Shown piece after piece: positions 7,347-14,171 of a stretch of 14,171 nucleotides of DNA (its first letter is position 1; every line of letters starts with the position of its first letter). A program made the position numbers and the translations under genes. Under the pieces are notes generated by a model. That model did no database searches and had not been told where the DNA came from. It saw only the letters and a list, made by a program, of their open reading frames with translations. Source of the DNA: JAYZDP01 sp036337765 (lineage in GTDB: Bacteria; Acidobacteriota; Thermoanaerobaculia; Multivoradales; Multivoraceae). The stretch covers positions 1 through 14,171 of the forward strand of contig JAYZDP010000096.1 in assembly GCA_036337765.1 (NCBI GenBank). The letters are read 5' to 3'.

Positions 7347-8579
7347 TTGGCGGAGCGTCACGGACCAACGCGTCGGATCGCCGAGCTGCTGCGCCCGCTC
7401 GGAGCGTCCACGTTGTTAGTCGTCGCCGAGAGTTCGGCAGACCCGGACGTCGCCCCCTTCGTCGGCGACGTGAGGGTTGGCGAGTGTCTTGTCCTGGTGT
7501 GCGAGGACGGGGTGCGACTGGGATTTCTCTCGCCCATCGAGCGCGAAGAGGCCGCGGCTTCTGGGCTCGAGCTGTTGTCGCCCGAGGATCTCGAGGTACC
7601 ACGTGCCGCGCGGGAGTCCTCGAGTCGAGGAGACTTCTGGTCTTGGGTGCTGGGTCGTGCGTTTCTAGCTACGGGCCTCTCGCCGAGCCGGGTCGCTGTG
7701 GCAGGCCACCAGGCGGTCGGCGTGATGGAAGAGGCCCTGGCCCGACTGCGCACTGACGGCTGGAGCTTCACCGATGGCCAGGAGGTGGTCCGACGCCTCC
7801 GAAAGTTGAAATCGGCGGCCGAAATAGAGGAGATGCGCGCGGTCGCGGGGATCACTGGAGATGCGTTCCGGCGCCTAGCTGCAATCCTCAGGGCGGCTGA
7901 GGTGCGCGGCGACGAGCTGTGGTCCGAGGGCTCACGGCTCCGTGTCGGGCATCTGCGCCGGGAGGTCGGCGTGGTGATGGCGGCCAACGGTCTCGGACAA
8001 CCGGAGGGTAGCCTCATCGCGCCGGGCGCGCAGGGAGCGGTGCCTCACAACACAGGTGACGACGAAACCGTGCTGTCTGCCAGAGAGTCACTGATCGTCG
8101 ATCTCTTTCCCGCGCGCCGACTGTTTGCCGACTGCACTCGCACGTTCTGCGTCGGAACGCCGCCGCGGGAGCTTGCAACCGCGTGGGGCGCGGTCCGGGA
8201 GGCGTTGGATCTCGCCTACGCTCGAACTGTTGCTGGTACCCGCGGCTGGGATGTCCAGAGGGCGGTCTGTCGTCATTTCGAGGACCTCGGCTATCCCACC
8301 GTCCTGACCGACGAATCGACCACCAGGGGCTACGTCCATGGACTGGCGCACGGTGTGGGCTACGAGGTGCACGAGTATCCCGAGTTTCGCCGCGAGTCGT
8401 CGCCGGAGGCCGGACGCATCGAGGAAGGAGACTTGGTCACCCTCGAGCCTGGGCTGTACGATCCCGAGGCCGGATGGGCTGTGCGCTTGGAGGACATGGT
8501 GCGGATCGGTCCCGACGGCCCTGAGAACCTGACCTCTTTGCCCTACGAGATGGATCCCAGGGCTTGGAACCGGGCGTAG
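7347..8579 (+). CDS. M24 family metallopeptidase (Xaa-Pro aminopeptidase/dipeptidase-like)
   Basis: This is a pita-bread-fold dinuclear metal peptidase of 410 residues, with a creatinase-like N-terminal domain (about 1-150) and the M24 catalytic domain (about 160-395). All five metal ligands can be placed: D252 (LIVDLF), D262 (FADCTRTF), H335 (HGLAHGVG), E367 (TLEPGLY) and E382 (VRLEDMV). The accessory H234 (VPHN) and H342 (VHEYP) are also present. The family cleaves Xaa-Pro or N-terminal residues; exact specificity cannot be told. There is no signal peptide, so it should be cytoplasmic. The start is TTG 7347, the only usable start codon near the preceding in-frame stop, with GGAG at 7333-7336 ten bases before. 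The serine hydrolase starts two bases after its stop, so the two are probably co-translated. Confidence 0.9.
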   Translation: MAERHGPTRRIAELLRPLGASTLLVVAESSADPDVAPFVGDVRVGECLVLVCEDGVRLGFLSPIEREEAAASGLELLSPEDLEVPRAARESSSRGDFWSWVLGRAFLATGLSPSRVAVAGHQAVGVMEEALARLRTDGWSFTDGQEVVRRLRKLKSAAEIEEMRAVAGITGDAFRRLAAILRAAEVRGDELWSEGSRLRVGHLRREVGVVMAANGLGQPEGSLIAPGAQGAVPHNTGDDETVLSARESLIVDLFPARRLFADCTRTFCVGTPPRELATAWGAVREALDLAYARTVAGTRGWDVQRAVCRHFEDLGYPTVLTDESTTRGYVHGLAHGVGYEVHEYPEFRRESSPEAGRIEEGDLVTLEPGLYDPEAGWAVRLEDMVRIGPDGPENLTSLPYEMDPRAWNRA

Positions 8580-8581
8580 CG

Positions 8582-9628
8582 ATGGCGGGCGGCCGCGCCC
8601 GGGCGATCGAGAGCTTTCTCCGCAGCCAGGTCGACGCCGGCACGGTCAGCACGGCCGCCGCCGCGGTAGCGAGAGTCGGCGTCCGAGCCGCGGCGGCCTC
8701 GTGGCCGCGCCACGTCGGGCACCGACAGCTCCTGTTCGACGCGGCCTCGCTGACGAAACCGTTCGTCGCGACCTTGGCCTTACAGCTGCATCGAGCGCAG
8801 CTGCTTTCGCTCGACACTCGAGTGGGTGAGTTGTGGGAGCGCTGTTCGCCGGATCTCGCCCGACACCGGCTGGAGGACCTGCTTCGGCACCGGTCGGGAC
8901 TCGCGGCGTGGGCGCCGCTCTATCGGCGCTGCCGGCGGCGTTCTCGGGTGACGAGGCTGCTGCAGGGCGGCAGCCTATCCTCGGCTGGGGCGGCCGAGCT
9001 CTATAGCGACCTCGGCTATATCGCCTGGGGGCTGCTGGCCGAGACCGCGACAGGTCAATCACTGTCGAGGCTGTTCGATCGGTTCGTTGCTCAGCCCCTA
9101 TGCCTCGGCCCGTTGGAGCTAACCCCAGGCCGCCGTAGCGACGTCGCGGCCTGCGCTTGTGACAACGGTCAAGAAGTGGCTATCGCCAGGGCCATGGGAA
9201 TCCGCGTCGCGGCGGGGCCGCCGGTGCGATGGGGAGAGCCGCAGGATGGCAATGCCCGCTTTCTCGGCGACCTTCCCGGGCACGCCGGCCTGTTCGTGAG
9301 CCTGGACGCCGCGCTGGGCCTGGGCCGCGCTTGGCTGCGCTCGCTGTCAGGCCGGGGACCCCTGGATCGCGACCTGACGCGGCGGGCGCTGGCCGGGCGC
9401 GGGGAGTACGCGCTCGGGTGGGCACGGCGGCGAGGGCGGGGATCGGCCGGGCCGGGTCTATCGACATCTGCATTCGGTCACATTGGTTTTACAGGGACGA
9501 GCCTCTGGATGGATCCCGCTAACCGAGCCGTGCTCGTGCTGCTCGCTCACCGCACCGATCCGCTCTACGATCTGTTGCCGATGCGGCGGAGATTCCACCA
9601 GCTTGGGAACTCCCTTCTGGCATCGTGA
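8582..9628 (+). CDS. Serine hydrolase of the beta-lactamase class C / S12 peptidase fold
   Basis: This 348-residue protein has the three active-site elements of the penicillin-recognising serine enzymes. SxxK is at S56-K59 (FDAASLTKP). Y141-S-D143 stands in place of YxN (LYSDLGYIAWG). A His-x-Gly-type third motif, HIGFTG, lies at 300-305 followed by TSLWMDP. NARFLGDLPGHAGLFVS (224-240) is typical of the esterase/peptidase-like branch (YbbE/EstB-like) rather than true AmpC beta-lactamases. Members hydrolyse esters, D-amino-acid peptides or muropeptides; the substrate here is unknown. No signal peptide or membrane anchor is visible at the N-terminus, which argues against a periplasmic beta-lactamase. 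ATG 8582 is preferred over the TTG 18 bases earlier, which overlaps the upstream gene. An Arg-rich stretch around 115-125 is unusual but in frame. Confidence 0.85.
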   Translation: MAGGRARAIESFLRSQVDAGTVSTAAAAVARVGVRAAAASWPRHVGHRQLLFDAASLTKPFVATLALQLHRAQLLSLDTRVGELWERCSPDLARHRLEDLLRHRSGLAAWAPLYRRCRRRSRVTRLLQGGSLSSAGAAELYSDLGYIAWGLLAETATGQSLSRLFDRFVAQPLCLGPLELTPGRRSDVAACACDNGQEVAIARAMGIRVAAGPPVRWGEPQDGNARFLGDLPGHAGLFVSLDAALGLGRAWLRSLSGRGPLDRDLTRRALAGRGEYALGWARRRGRGSAGPGLSTSAFGHIGFTGTSLWMDPANRAVLVLLAHRTDPLYDLLPMRRRFHQLGNSLLAS

Positions 9629-9668
9629 CCCACGCTTTTCGACGCTCTGGTGACTGCTAGACTTTCGC

Positions 9669-9694
9669 GGGCCCGACTTTGGTCGGCGGAGCCC
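9669..9694 (+). other. Stem-loop in the gap before the AGCS symporter
   Basis: CCGAC (9673-9677) pairs with GTCGG (9682-9686) around a TTTG loop. The stem can extend with GGGC (9669-9672) pairing to GCCC (9691-9694) across a four-base bulge. It lies in the 128-base gap between the serine hydrolase and the symporter. No T run follows, so it is more likely a leader structure or chance than a terminator. A weak -10-like TAGACT (9658-9663) sits just upstream without a good -35. Confidence 0.25.
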
Positions 9695-9743
9695 AGGATC
9701 GCCATCGCCACCGTCGACGCGCACCCCGCGGCGTCGCGCGCCC

Positions 9744-9750
9744 AGAGGAG
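9744..9750 (+). promoter_or_regulatory. Ribosome-binding site fixing the symporter start
   Basis: AGAGGAG lies six bases before ATG 9757. It decides the start in favour of this ATG over in-frame codons further upstream, whose translation is Arg/His-rich and unlike a membrane protein. Confidence 0.75.
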
Positions 9751-9756
9751 AATCGG

Positions 9757-11457
9757 ATGCTGCAGAGCCTCTCGACCTGGATCGCGGACACCGTCAGCAC
9801 GGTTCTCGATCCGATCAACTCGTTCCTGAACACCTACATCCTGAACTGGCCCCCGCAGGCGCCACTGTTCGCGATCGTTCTGTTGGGAACCGGGCTGTTC
9901 GTCACGCTGCGCTTCGGTTTCATTCAGGTCCGTGGCTTCAAGCACGCGATCGACATCGCACAGGGTCGCTACGACGATCCGAACGACGAGGGGGATCTCA
10001 AGCACTACCAGGCCCTGACCACGGCGCTGTCGGCGACGGTCGGCATCGGCAACATCGCCGGAGTGGCCATCGCCATCCGCCTCGGCGGGCCTGGTGCACT
10101 GTTCTGGATGTGGGTGACGGCCTTCTTCGGCATGGCGCTGAAGTACGCGGAGTGCACGCTCGCCCTGGCGTACCGCAAGGTGAACGCCGACGGCTCGGTC
10201 TCCGGGGGGCCGATGTACTACATGGAGATGGGTCTGGGCTCGTGGGCGAAGTGGATGGCTGGGGCCTTTGCAATGTTCACGGTGATCTGCTCTTTCGCGA
10301 CCGGGAACATGAACCAGGCCAACACCATGGCAGTGCAGGTCGAGAGCCAGTTTGGCATTCCTCCAGTGGTGACGGCGGCCGTTTTCGCCTCGATCGTCGG
10401 CATGGTGATCATCGGCGGGATCCAGCGGATCGGGCGAGTGACCGCCATCCTCGCTCCTTTCATGGCGCTGCTCTACGTCGGCGCTGCATTGATCATTCTG
10501 ATGATCCACATCCGGCAGGTGCCTACCGCCTTCGCCCTCATCTTTCAGCAGGCCTTCGCCCCGGAGCCGCTGGTCGGCGGTGCCGCGGGCTCGTTTCTGA
10601 TCACGCTGATGTGGGGAATCCGGCGCGGGCTGTTCTCCAACGAGGCGGGGCAAGGTAGTGCGCCCATCGCGCACGCCGCGGCCAAGACCTCTGAGCCCGT
10701 GCGTGAGGGCCTGGTGGCGTCGCTGGGTCCGTTTATCGACACGCTGGTGATCTGCTCGATGACCGGCCTCGTGATCCTCGTCTCAGGCGTGTGGAAAGAC
10801 AAGGAGACGCAGACGCTCGGTCTCGGTGCTGTCGAAGCGGTCTTCGCCGAGAGCCCGGCGGACTCGGAGCTGCAGTCGCTTTGGGAAGAACGGGGTGCTC
10901 GCAGCGGTGCGACCGAAGTGACCGTCGAGAACGGCAGGGCCGCTGGCGCGGGCTTTGTCTACCTCCAGGCGGCGATCGACGACGCGAAGTTGGTCGATGC
11001 GGCCGGTGAACCGTGGAGCGGTACGATCGAGATCACGGCTGATGGAGCTGTGTCGGCGGCCGACTCGGGCCTGCGCGTCACGGGCAAGGCGCTTCTGACC
11101 AGCTCGCCGCTGACGGCCAGTGGCTTTCGTGCTGGACTCCCCGGAGACGGCGGAGATCTGATCGTCACCTTCGCCGTCTTGCTCTTCGCCGTGTCGACGG
11201 CCATCTCGTGGTCGTACTACGGCGATCGGGCGACGGAGTATCTGTTCGGTTCAGGGGCGGTACGGGGGTATCGCTGGGCGTACATTGGCTTCTTCTTCCT
11301 AGGCTCGCTGCTTCCACTGCAGACGGTATGGGACTTCGGTGACGTGGCGCTCGGGTTGATGGCTCTTCCGAACCTGCTCGCCCTGCTGTTGTTGGCGGGC
11401 ACCGTCGCTGGGATGAGCCGCGAGTACTTCTCGCGAGAACACAAGCCCAACCGGTAG
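9757..11457 (+). CDS. Na+/alanine (AGCS family) amino-acid symporter
   Basis: This polytopic inner-membrane protein of 566 residues belongs to the alanine or glycine:cation symporter family, which imports small amino acids with Na+ (or H+). Family hallmarks include TALSATVGIGNIAGVAIAI (about 89-107), the signature GGPGALFWMWV (110-120), MALKYAE (126-132), GGPMYYME (150-157), RGLFSNEAGQGSAPIAHAAA (about 290-309) and the C-terminal FAVSTAISWSYYGDRATEYLFG (about 477-498). About ten hydrophobic helices are visible. From about residue 347 to 455, between two helices, lies a polar, beta-rich stretch longer than the short loop expected there, perhaps an 80-residue insertion. The serine hydrolase and M24 peptidase upstream could supply amino acids, but the 128-base gap may mean separate transcription. 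Confidence 0.95.
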   Translation: MLQSLSTWIADTVSTVLDPINSFLNTYILNWPPQAPLFAIVLLGTGLFVTLRFGFIQVRGFKHAIDIAQGRYDDPNDEGDLKHYQALTTALSATVGIGNIAGVAIAIRLGGPGALFWMWVTAFFGMALKYAECTLALAYRKVNADGSVSGGPMYYMEMGLGSWAKWMAGAFAMFTVICSFATGNMNQANTMAVQVESQFGIPPVVTAAVFASIVGMVIIGGIQRIGRVTAILAPFMALLYVGAALIILMIHIRQVPTAFALIFQQAFAPEPLVGGAAGSFLITLMWGIRRGLFSNEAGQGSAPIAHAAAKTSEPVREGLVASLGPFIDTLVICSMTGLVILVSGVWKDKETQTLGLGAVEAVFAESPADSELQSLWEERGARSGATEVTVENGRAAGAGFVYLQAAIDDAKLVDAAGEPWSGTIEITADGAVSAADSGLRVTGKALLTSSPLTASGFRAGLPGDGGDLIVTFAVLLFAVSTAISWSYYGDRATEYLFGSGAVRGYRWAYIGFFFLGSLLPLQTVWDFGDVALGLMALPNLLALLLLAGTVAGMSREYFSREHKPNR

Positions 11458-11489
11458 TTGTCCGCGGCGATCGAGGGGACCTGGATTCA

Positions 11490-12233
11490 ATGCAGTTCCG
11501 CGTCCTGACGTACAACATCCATCGTGCGATCGGCGTCGACCGGTTGTTCCGACCCGATCGTGTGGCGGGAATCATCGACCATTACGCTCCCGACGTCGCG
11601 CTGCTGCAGGAGGTCGACGATGGAGTGCCTCGTTCTCGCGAGCTCAACCTTGCGGCCGAGCTTGCCGAGCGGCTGCACTTCGAGCACTACGTCCTGGGTC
11701 GAAACGTGACCCTGCGCAAGGGGATGTACGGCAATGCGACCCTGAGCCGCTTTCCCATCACGCGCGAGCGCAACATCGACCTCACGATAGGCGGTCGCAA
11801 GCGCCGCGGCTGCCAGCACACGACCCTCGACGTGCCGCTCGGTGACGGCACCTGTCGCGACGTCGAGGTGTTCAATCTTCACCTCGGTCTGTCGGCGCGT
11901 GAGCGTGACAAGCAGGCGGGAATCCTGGTGCGCTCGAACGAGTTCCCGGGGCTGGGCGTCGGACCCCCCTGCGTCGTCGGTGGCGACTTCAACGATTGGC
12001 GCTCGCGCCTGCAGCCGATCTTTGTGCAGGTGTTCCGCTTCGAGAGCGCAACCGAAGGGCGGAGCCGCTGGAGTCGCCCGATCAAGACCTACCCGTCGCT
12101 GTCGCCGCGCGGGCCACTGGACCGGATCTACTACCGCGGGCTGGGTCTGGTACGTGCTCGGCGGTGTCGACTGGCTCTGTCGAAGATGGCCAGCGACCAC
12201 CTGCCGATCATCGCCGACTTTCAGCTCAGCTGA
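11490..12233 (+). CDS. Endonuclease/exonuclease/phosphatase (EEP) fold hydrolase
   Basis: This 247-residue protein shows the full set of DNase I-like/EEP metal-dependent phosphodiesterase motifs. N9 is in TYNIH, E41 in LLQEVD, and GNATLSRFP follows at 81-89. H131 is in FNLHLG, D166 and N168 are in GGDFNDW, D211 is in PLDRIYYRG, and the terminal D236-H237 lies in ASDHLPI. The family includes nucleases, sphingomyelinases and phosphoinositide phosphatases. Small stand-alone bacterial members like this are often found with phospholipid genes, but the substrate here cannot be read. No signal peptide is seen. A GAGGGGA ribosome-binding site lies about 10 bases upstream of the ATG, 32 bases after the symporter stop. 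The 3' end overlaps the convergent TerB-like gene by 8 bases. Confidence 0.9.
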   Translation: MQFRVLTYNIHRAIGVDRLFRPDRVAGIIDHYAPDVALLQEVDDGVPRSRELNLAAELAERLHFEHYVLGRNVTLRKGMYGNATLSRFPITRERNIDLTIGGRKRRGCQHTTLDVPLGDGTCRDVEVFNLHLGLSARERDKQAGILVRSNEFPGLGVGPPCVVGGDFNDWRSRLQPIFVQVFRFESATEGRSRWSRPIKTYPSLSPRGPLDRIYYRGLGLVRARRCRLALSKMASDHLPIIADFQLS

Positions 12234-12687
12234 GCGCGGCCCGGGCGCGCTGCTTCGCGCTGATGAACTCTTTGTGGGAGACGTGAAGTAGGTTCGCCAC
12301 CTTGCGCACCAAGTGCTCCTCGTGCGTGTCGATGCGCGCATCGGAGAAGGCCAACCGCCACAGACGCTCGACGAGTTCCACCTTCTGCTGCGGGTCGTAG
12401 TCAGCGTCGATCAGCCGGGTGAACTGAAAGAGCTCGATCGACTCGCCAGCCTCCTTCTCGGCCAGCTCGATCAGCTCGCGGGCCTCCTGAGCGTCGAGCT
12501 CGAGTGCCTCCCGCACCTCGCTCTCGAGGCTGGCGCGCTCAGTGCCGGTGACCTCGAAGTCGGCACGAATCATCTCGACGAAAAGCGCGGCCGTGGCGAG
12601 GCGCAGTCGGCGCTCGGGGAACTCGGGCTCAAGGTTGTCGGCGTCAGAGAGATGGCGATCGAAGAAGCTCTGGAGAGACTTGATCAT
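12226..12687 (-). CDS. TerB-like (tellurite resistance TerB family) protein
   Basis: This all-helical cytoplasmic protein of 153 residues matches the TerB-like pattern. Residues around 30-45 (RLATAALFVEMIRADFEV) carry the first conserved acidic helix. Residues 98-126 (KVELVERLWRLAFSDARID and THEEHLVRK) carry the repeat, with a D-x-x-I-D-x-x-E type acidic site. LLHVSHKEFISAK ends the domain. Related proteins bind metal or act as scaffolds in stress systems. The stand-alone form has no known reaction, and tellurite resistance should not be assumed because no other ter genes are present. The start is ATG at 12687, with GAGGT at 12696-12700 overlapping the end of fabH, four bases away. An earlier in-frame ATG at 12741 would lie inside fabH. 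The gene ends inside the convergent EEP gene. Confidence 0.82.
   Translation of the reverse strand: MIKSLQSFFDRHLSDADNLEPEFPERRLRLATAALFVEMIRADFEVTGTERASLESEVREALELDAQEARELIELAEKEAGESIELFQFTRLIDADYDPQQKVELVERLWRLAFSDARIDTHEEHLVRKVANLLHVSHKEFISAKQRARAALS
12233..12251. terminator. Perfect hairpin at the convergent gene junction
   Basis: AGCGCG (12233-12238) pairs with CGCGCT (12246-12251) around a seven-base GCCCGGG loop. It starts in the stop codon of the EEP hydrolase gene and lies in the last codons of the convergent TerB-like gene. A symmetric stem could serve both directions, but no T run follows on either strand, so termination is only inferred. Confidence 0.25.
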
Positions 12688-12691
12688 CCAC

Positions 12692-13690
12692 TCAGACCTC
12701 GGAAAAGCGCAGGACCGCAGCCGCCCAGTGAAAGCCCGCACCGAACGCGGTCAGCAGAACGACCGAGCCTGGGGCGATGCGGCCTCCACTGTGCGCCTCG
12801 TAGAGTGCGAGTGGCACCGAGGCCGATCCGGTGTTGCCGTACTGCTCGACGTTGGTGTAGACCTTTTCCATCGGTACGCCGACGGATCGGGCCACGCTGC
12901 GGATGATGCGCAGATTGGCTTGGTGGGGGATCACAAGGTCAACGTCATCGACCTGCAGATCCAGCGCCTCTAGAACCTCGGAGCACGCTTGGGACATGCG
13001 AGATACGGCGTGTCGGAAAACCTCGGTCCCCTTCATGACGATGTTGCGATGCTGCCGAGCCTGCACTAGGTCCATGGTTACCGGAGTACGGGTTCCACCG
13101 ACCTCGAGTTTCAGGATGTCGATCTGCTCGCCGTCGGTTCCGCAGGTGCCCGCCATCAGCTCGCAGATCGGTCGCTCGGTACCGAGGATGGCCGCAGCCG
13201 CGGCGTCACCGAAGAGCACGCAGGTGTTGCGATCGCGCCAGTCCATGATCCTTGACAGGAGTTCCACCCCGACAACAAGGACACGCCCCCCGCGGTCTCG
13301 GATCCGAGACGTTGCGATGTCCAGTGCCTGGATGAAGCCGGCGCATCCACTGCCGCCAAGGGTGAAAGCAGGAATCGTCCTCGCACCCAGGCCCTGCTGA
13401 AGGAAACAGGCGGTGTCCGGCAGATAGACTTCAGGGGTATCCGTGGCCACGATGATCTCGTCGAGCTGACTTGCGTCTAGCTCGGCACTTTGCAACGCTT
13501 CGCGTGCCGCGCCGAGCGCCAACGTCGCGGTGGTCTCGTCGTCACCGGCAATACGTCGCCGCTCGATTCCTGTACGTGTGCGAATCCACTCGTCCGAGGT
13601 GTCCACGTACTGTGTCCACTCCTCGTTCTCGAACACGCGAGCAGGGAGCTTGGCCCCCAACCCGACGATTCCGACCGCCTTACGATTCAT
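12692..13690 (-). CDS. fabH: Beta-ketoacyl-ACP synthase III
   Basis: FabH condenses an acyl-CoA primer (commonly acetyl-CoA) with malonyl-ACP to start type II fatty acid synthesis. The 332-residue protein has the thiolase fold with a complete Cys-His-Asn triad: C116 in GGSGCAGFIQAL, H256 in IPHQANLRII and N286 in YGNTGSAS. TSDEWIRTRTGIERRR (31-46), the CoA-binding type N-terminal motif, FGDAAAAAIL and the C-terminal LLTAFGAGFHWAAAVL are also typical. The residues before the nucleophile (GGSG) differ from the common AACSGF context, so a KAS III-like relative with another primer is possible. The start ATG has GAGGGGA (13698-13704) seven bases upstream. plsX, fabD and acpP are not beside it. A zinc-ribbon gene lies 23 bases upstream and a TerB-like gene 4 bases downstream. 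Confidence 0.93.
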   Translation of the reverse strand: MNRKAVGIVGLGAKLPARVFENEEWTQYVDTSDEWIRTRTGIERRRIAGDDETTATLALGAAREALQSAELDASQLDEIIVATDTPEVYLPDTACFLQQGLGARTIPAFTLGGSGCAGFIQALDIATSRIRDRGGRVLVVGVELLSRIMDWRDRNTCVLFGDAAAAAILGTERPICELMAGTCGTDGEQIDILKLEVGGTRTPVTMDLVQARQHRNIVMKGTEVFRHAVSRMSQACSEVLEALDLQVDDVDLVIPHQANLRIIRSVARSVGVPMEKVYTNVEQYGNTGSASVPLALYEAHSGGRIAPGSVVLLTAFGAGFHWAAAVLRFSEV

Positions 13691-13713
13691 AGCGCCGTCC
13701 CCTCGTTGTTCCG

Positions 13714-14171
13714 CTACAGGAAATAGAGCTCCGGATCCACCTCAGGACGTAGCTGTCGACGCCCCTGCGCCATCTCCTTGAGCTTGAACAGTTCGTCCAA
13801 CGACTCGTCGTCACCGAGATCGTCGAACTCCGACTCGATCTGATCGAGGTCCTCTCCCGCCTCCATGCGTGAGAGTGCCTCCTCCATACGCGGCCCCATC
13901 TCCAGTCCCGATAGATCGCCGAAACGGCGAAAAAACTTCCCGACCTGGGCCGGATCTGCGTCTTCGTCGAGATCGCCCATCTCCCTCATCAGCGCGTCCA
14001 TCGCCCCCTCCATCCTGCCATCATCGAGGCCCTCGAAAGGGGAGGGCTCGTCCTCGCCTTGGTGCTTCAAAGTCGCGAAGGTGGATGGGCGTTTCGGCAG
14101 CTTCTCCCGGCCGCAGCGGGGGCAGCTCGCCATGGCGGTCGAATCGACGGCGGCCGAGAAGAAGTTGAACA
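13714..14171 (-). CDS. Zinc-ribbon protein with acidic C-terminal tail (FmdB-like, N-terminus beyond window)
   Basis: The frame stays open to the right edge of the window on the minus strand, so the gene starts outside it and the ATG at 14133 may be internal. The visible 151 residues begin with F-N-F-F-S, then a CPRC knuckle and a basic stretch ending RPSTFATL. This resembles the second half of an FmdB-type zinc ribbon, whose first C-x2-C pair would be off the window. The rest is a helical tail in which about a quarter of residues are Asp or Glu, with several Met. No enzyme motif is visible and the function is unknown. It is not ribosomal protein L32, the small zinc-ribbon protein often found upstream of fabH: the tail is too long and acidic. 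It lies 23 bases upstream of fabH and is probably in the same operon. Confidence 0.6.
   Translation of the reverse strand, partial: FNFFSAAVDSTAMASCPRCGREKLPKRPSTFATLKHQGEDEPSPFEGLDDGRMEGAMDALMREMGDLDEDADPAQVGKFFRRFGDLSGLEMGPRMEEALSRMEAGEDLDQIESEFDDLGDDESLDELFKLKEMAQGRRQLRPEVDPELYFL

Noticed and set aside
8582..9628. Beta-lactamase resistance gene.
   Set aside because: There is no signal peptide, the YxN motif is altered, and the sequence context is of the esterase/peptidase-like branch.
9679..9756. Earlier start for the symporter.
   Set aside because: The added residues are His/Arg-rich and frame-shadow-like, while AGAGGAG is ideally placed before ATG 9757.
12226..12687. Tellurite-resistance or TerB-based defence cluster.
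   Set aside because: Only one TerB-like gene is present, with no terA, terC, terD, terZ or linked effector genes. The family name does not establish the trait.
12688..12741. Longer N-terminus for the TerB-like protein from an ATG at 12741.
   Set aside because: It would lie entirely inside the fabH coding end and gives an Arg-rich sequence that does not fit the family. The ATG at 12687 has a good ribosome-binding site.

Overview
This is a gene-dense, GC-rich stretch (roughly two thirds G+C by eye) of ordinary bacterial chromosome. The gene set (MutL with endonuclease-type C-terminal motifs, a long acyl-CoA dehydrogenase, stand-alone FabH, TerB-like protein, many GTG/TTG starts) fits a high-GC Gram-negative such as a myxobacterium or other former deltaproteobacterium. 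That placement is an inference from general character, not from a diagnostic marker. I see no phage, insertion sequence, CRISPR array, rRNA or tRNA, and no gene-free stretch over 300 bases.

Left arm, plus strand (1-2412): the 3' end of mutL, then rnc (RNase III) and asnS (asparaginyl-tRNA synthetase). mutL and rnc overlap by one base and asnS follows after 11 bases, so the three look co-transcribed. A 216-base gap follows. It holds the best promoter candidate in the window (an extended -10 element), two hairpin regions, and a seven-codon ORF with a perfect Shine-Dalgarno sequence.

Middle, plus strand (2629-7319): a 635-residue acyl-CoA dehydrogenase, rimO (methylthiotransferase for ribosomal protein S12), ribF (FMN/FAD synthesis) and trxA (thioredoxin). 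The first three are nearly contiguous or overlapping. The FAD made by RibF is the cofactor of the dehydrogenase.

Right-middle, plus strand (7347-12233): an M24 metallopeptidase, an S12-type serine hydrolase, a Na+/alanine (AGCS) symporter with an extra soluble segment, and an endonuclease/exonuclease/phosphatase-fold hydrolase. The peptidases next to an amino-acid symporter suggest peptide or alanine salvage, but this is only a proximity argument.

Right arm, minus strand (12226-14171): reading leftward from the edge, a partial zinc-ribbon protein with a very acidic tail, fabH (beta-ketoacyl-ACP synthase III), and a TerB-like protein. The spacings are 23 and 4 bases, so this is a likely operon. 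It converges on the plus-strand genes with an 8-base overlap of coding ends.

Most genes are recognisable housekeeping or common metabolic families. I found no convincing undescribed system. The points most worth a second look are the leader before the acyl-CoA dehydrogenase, the insert in the symporter, and the zinc-ribbon/FabH/TerB grouping.
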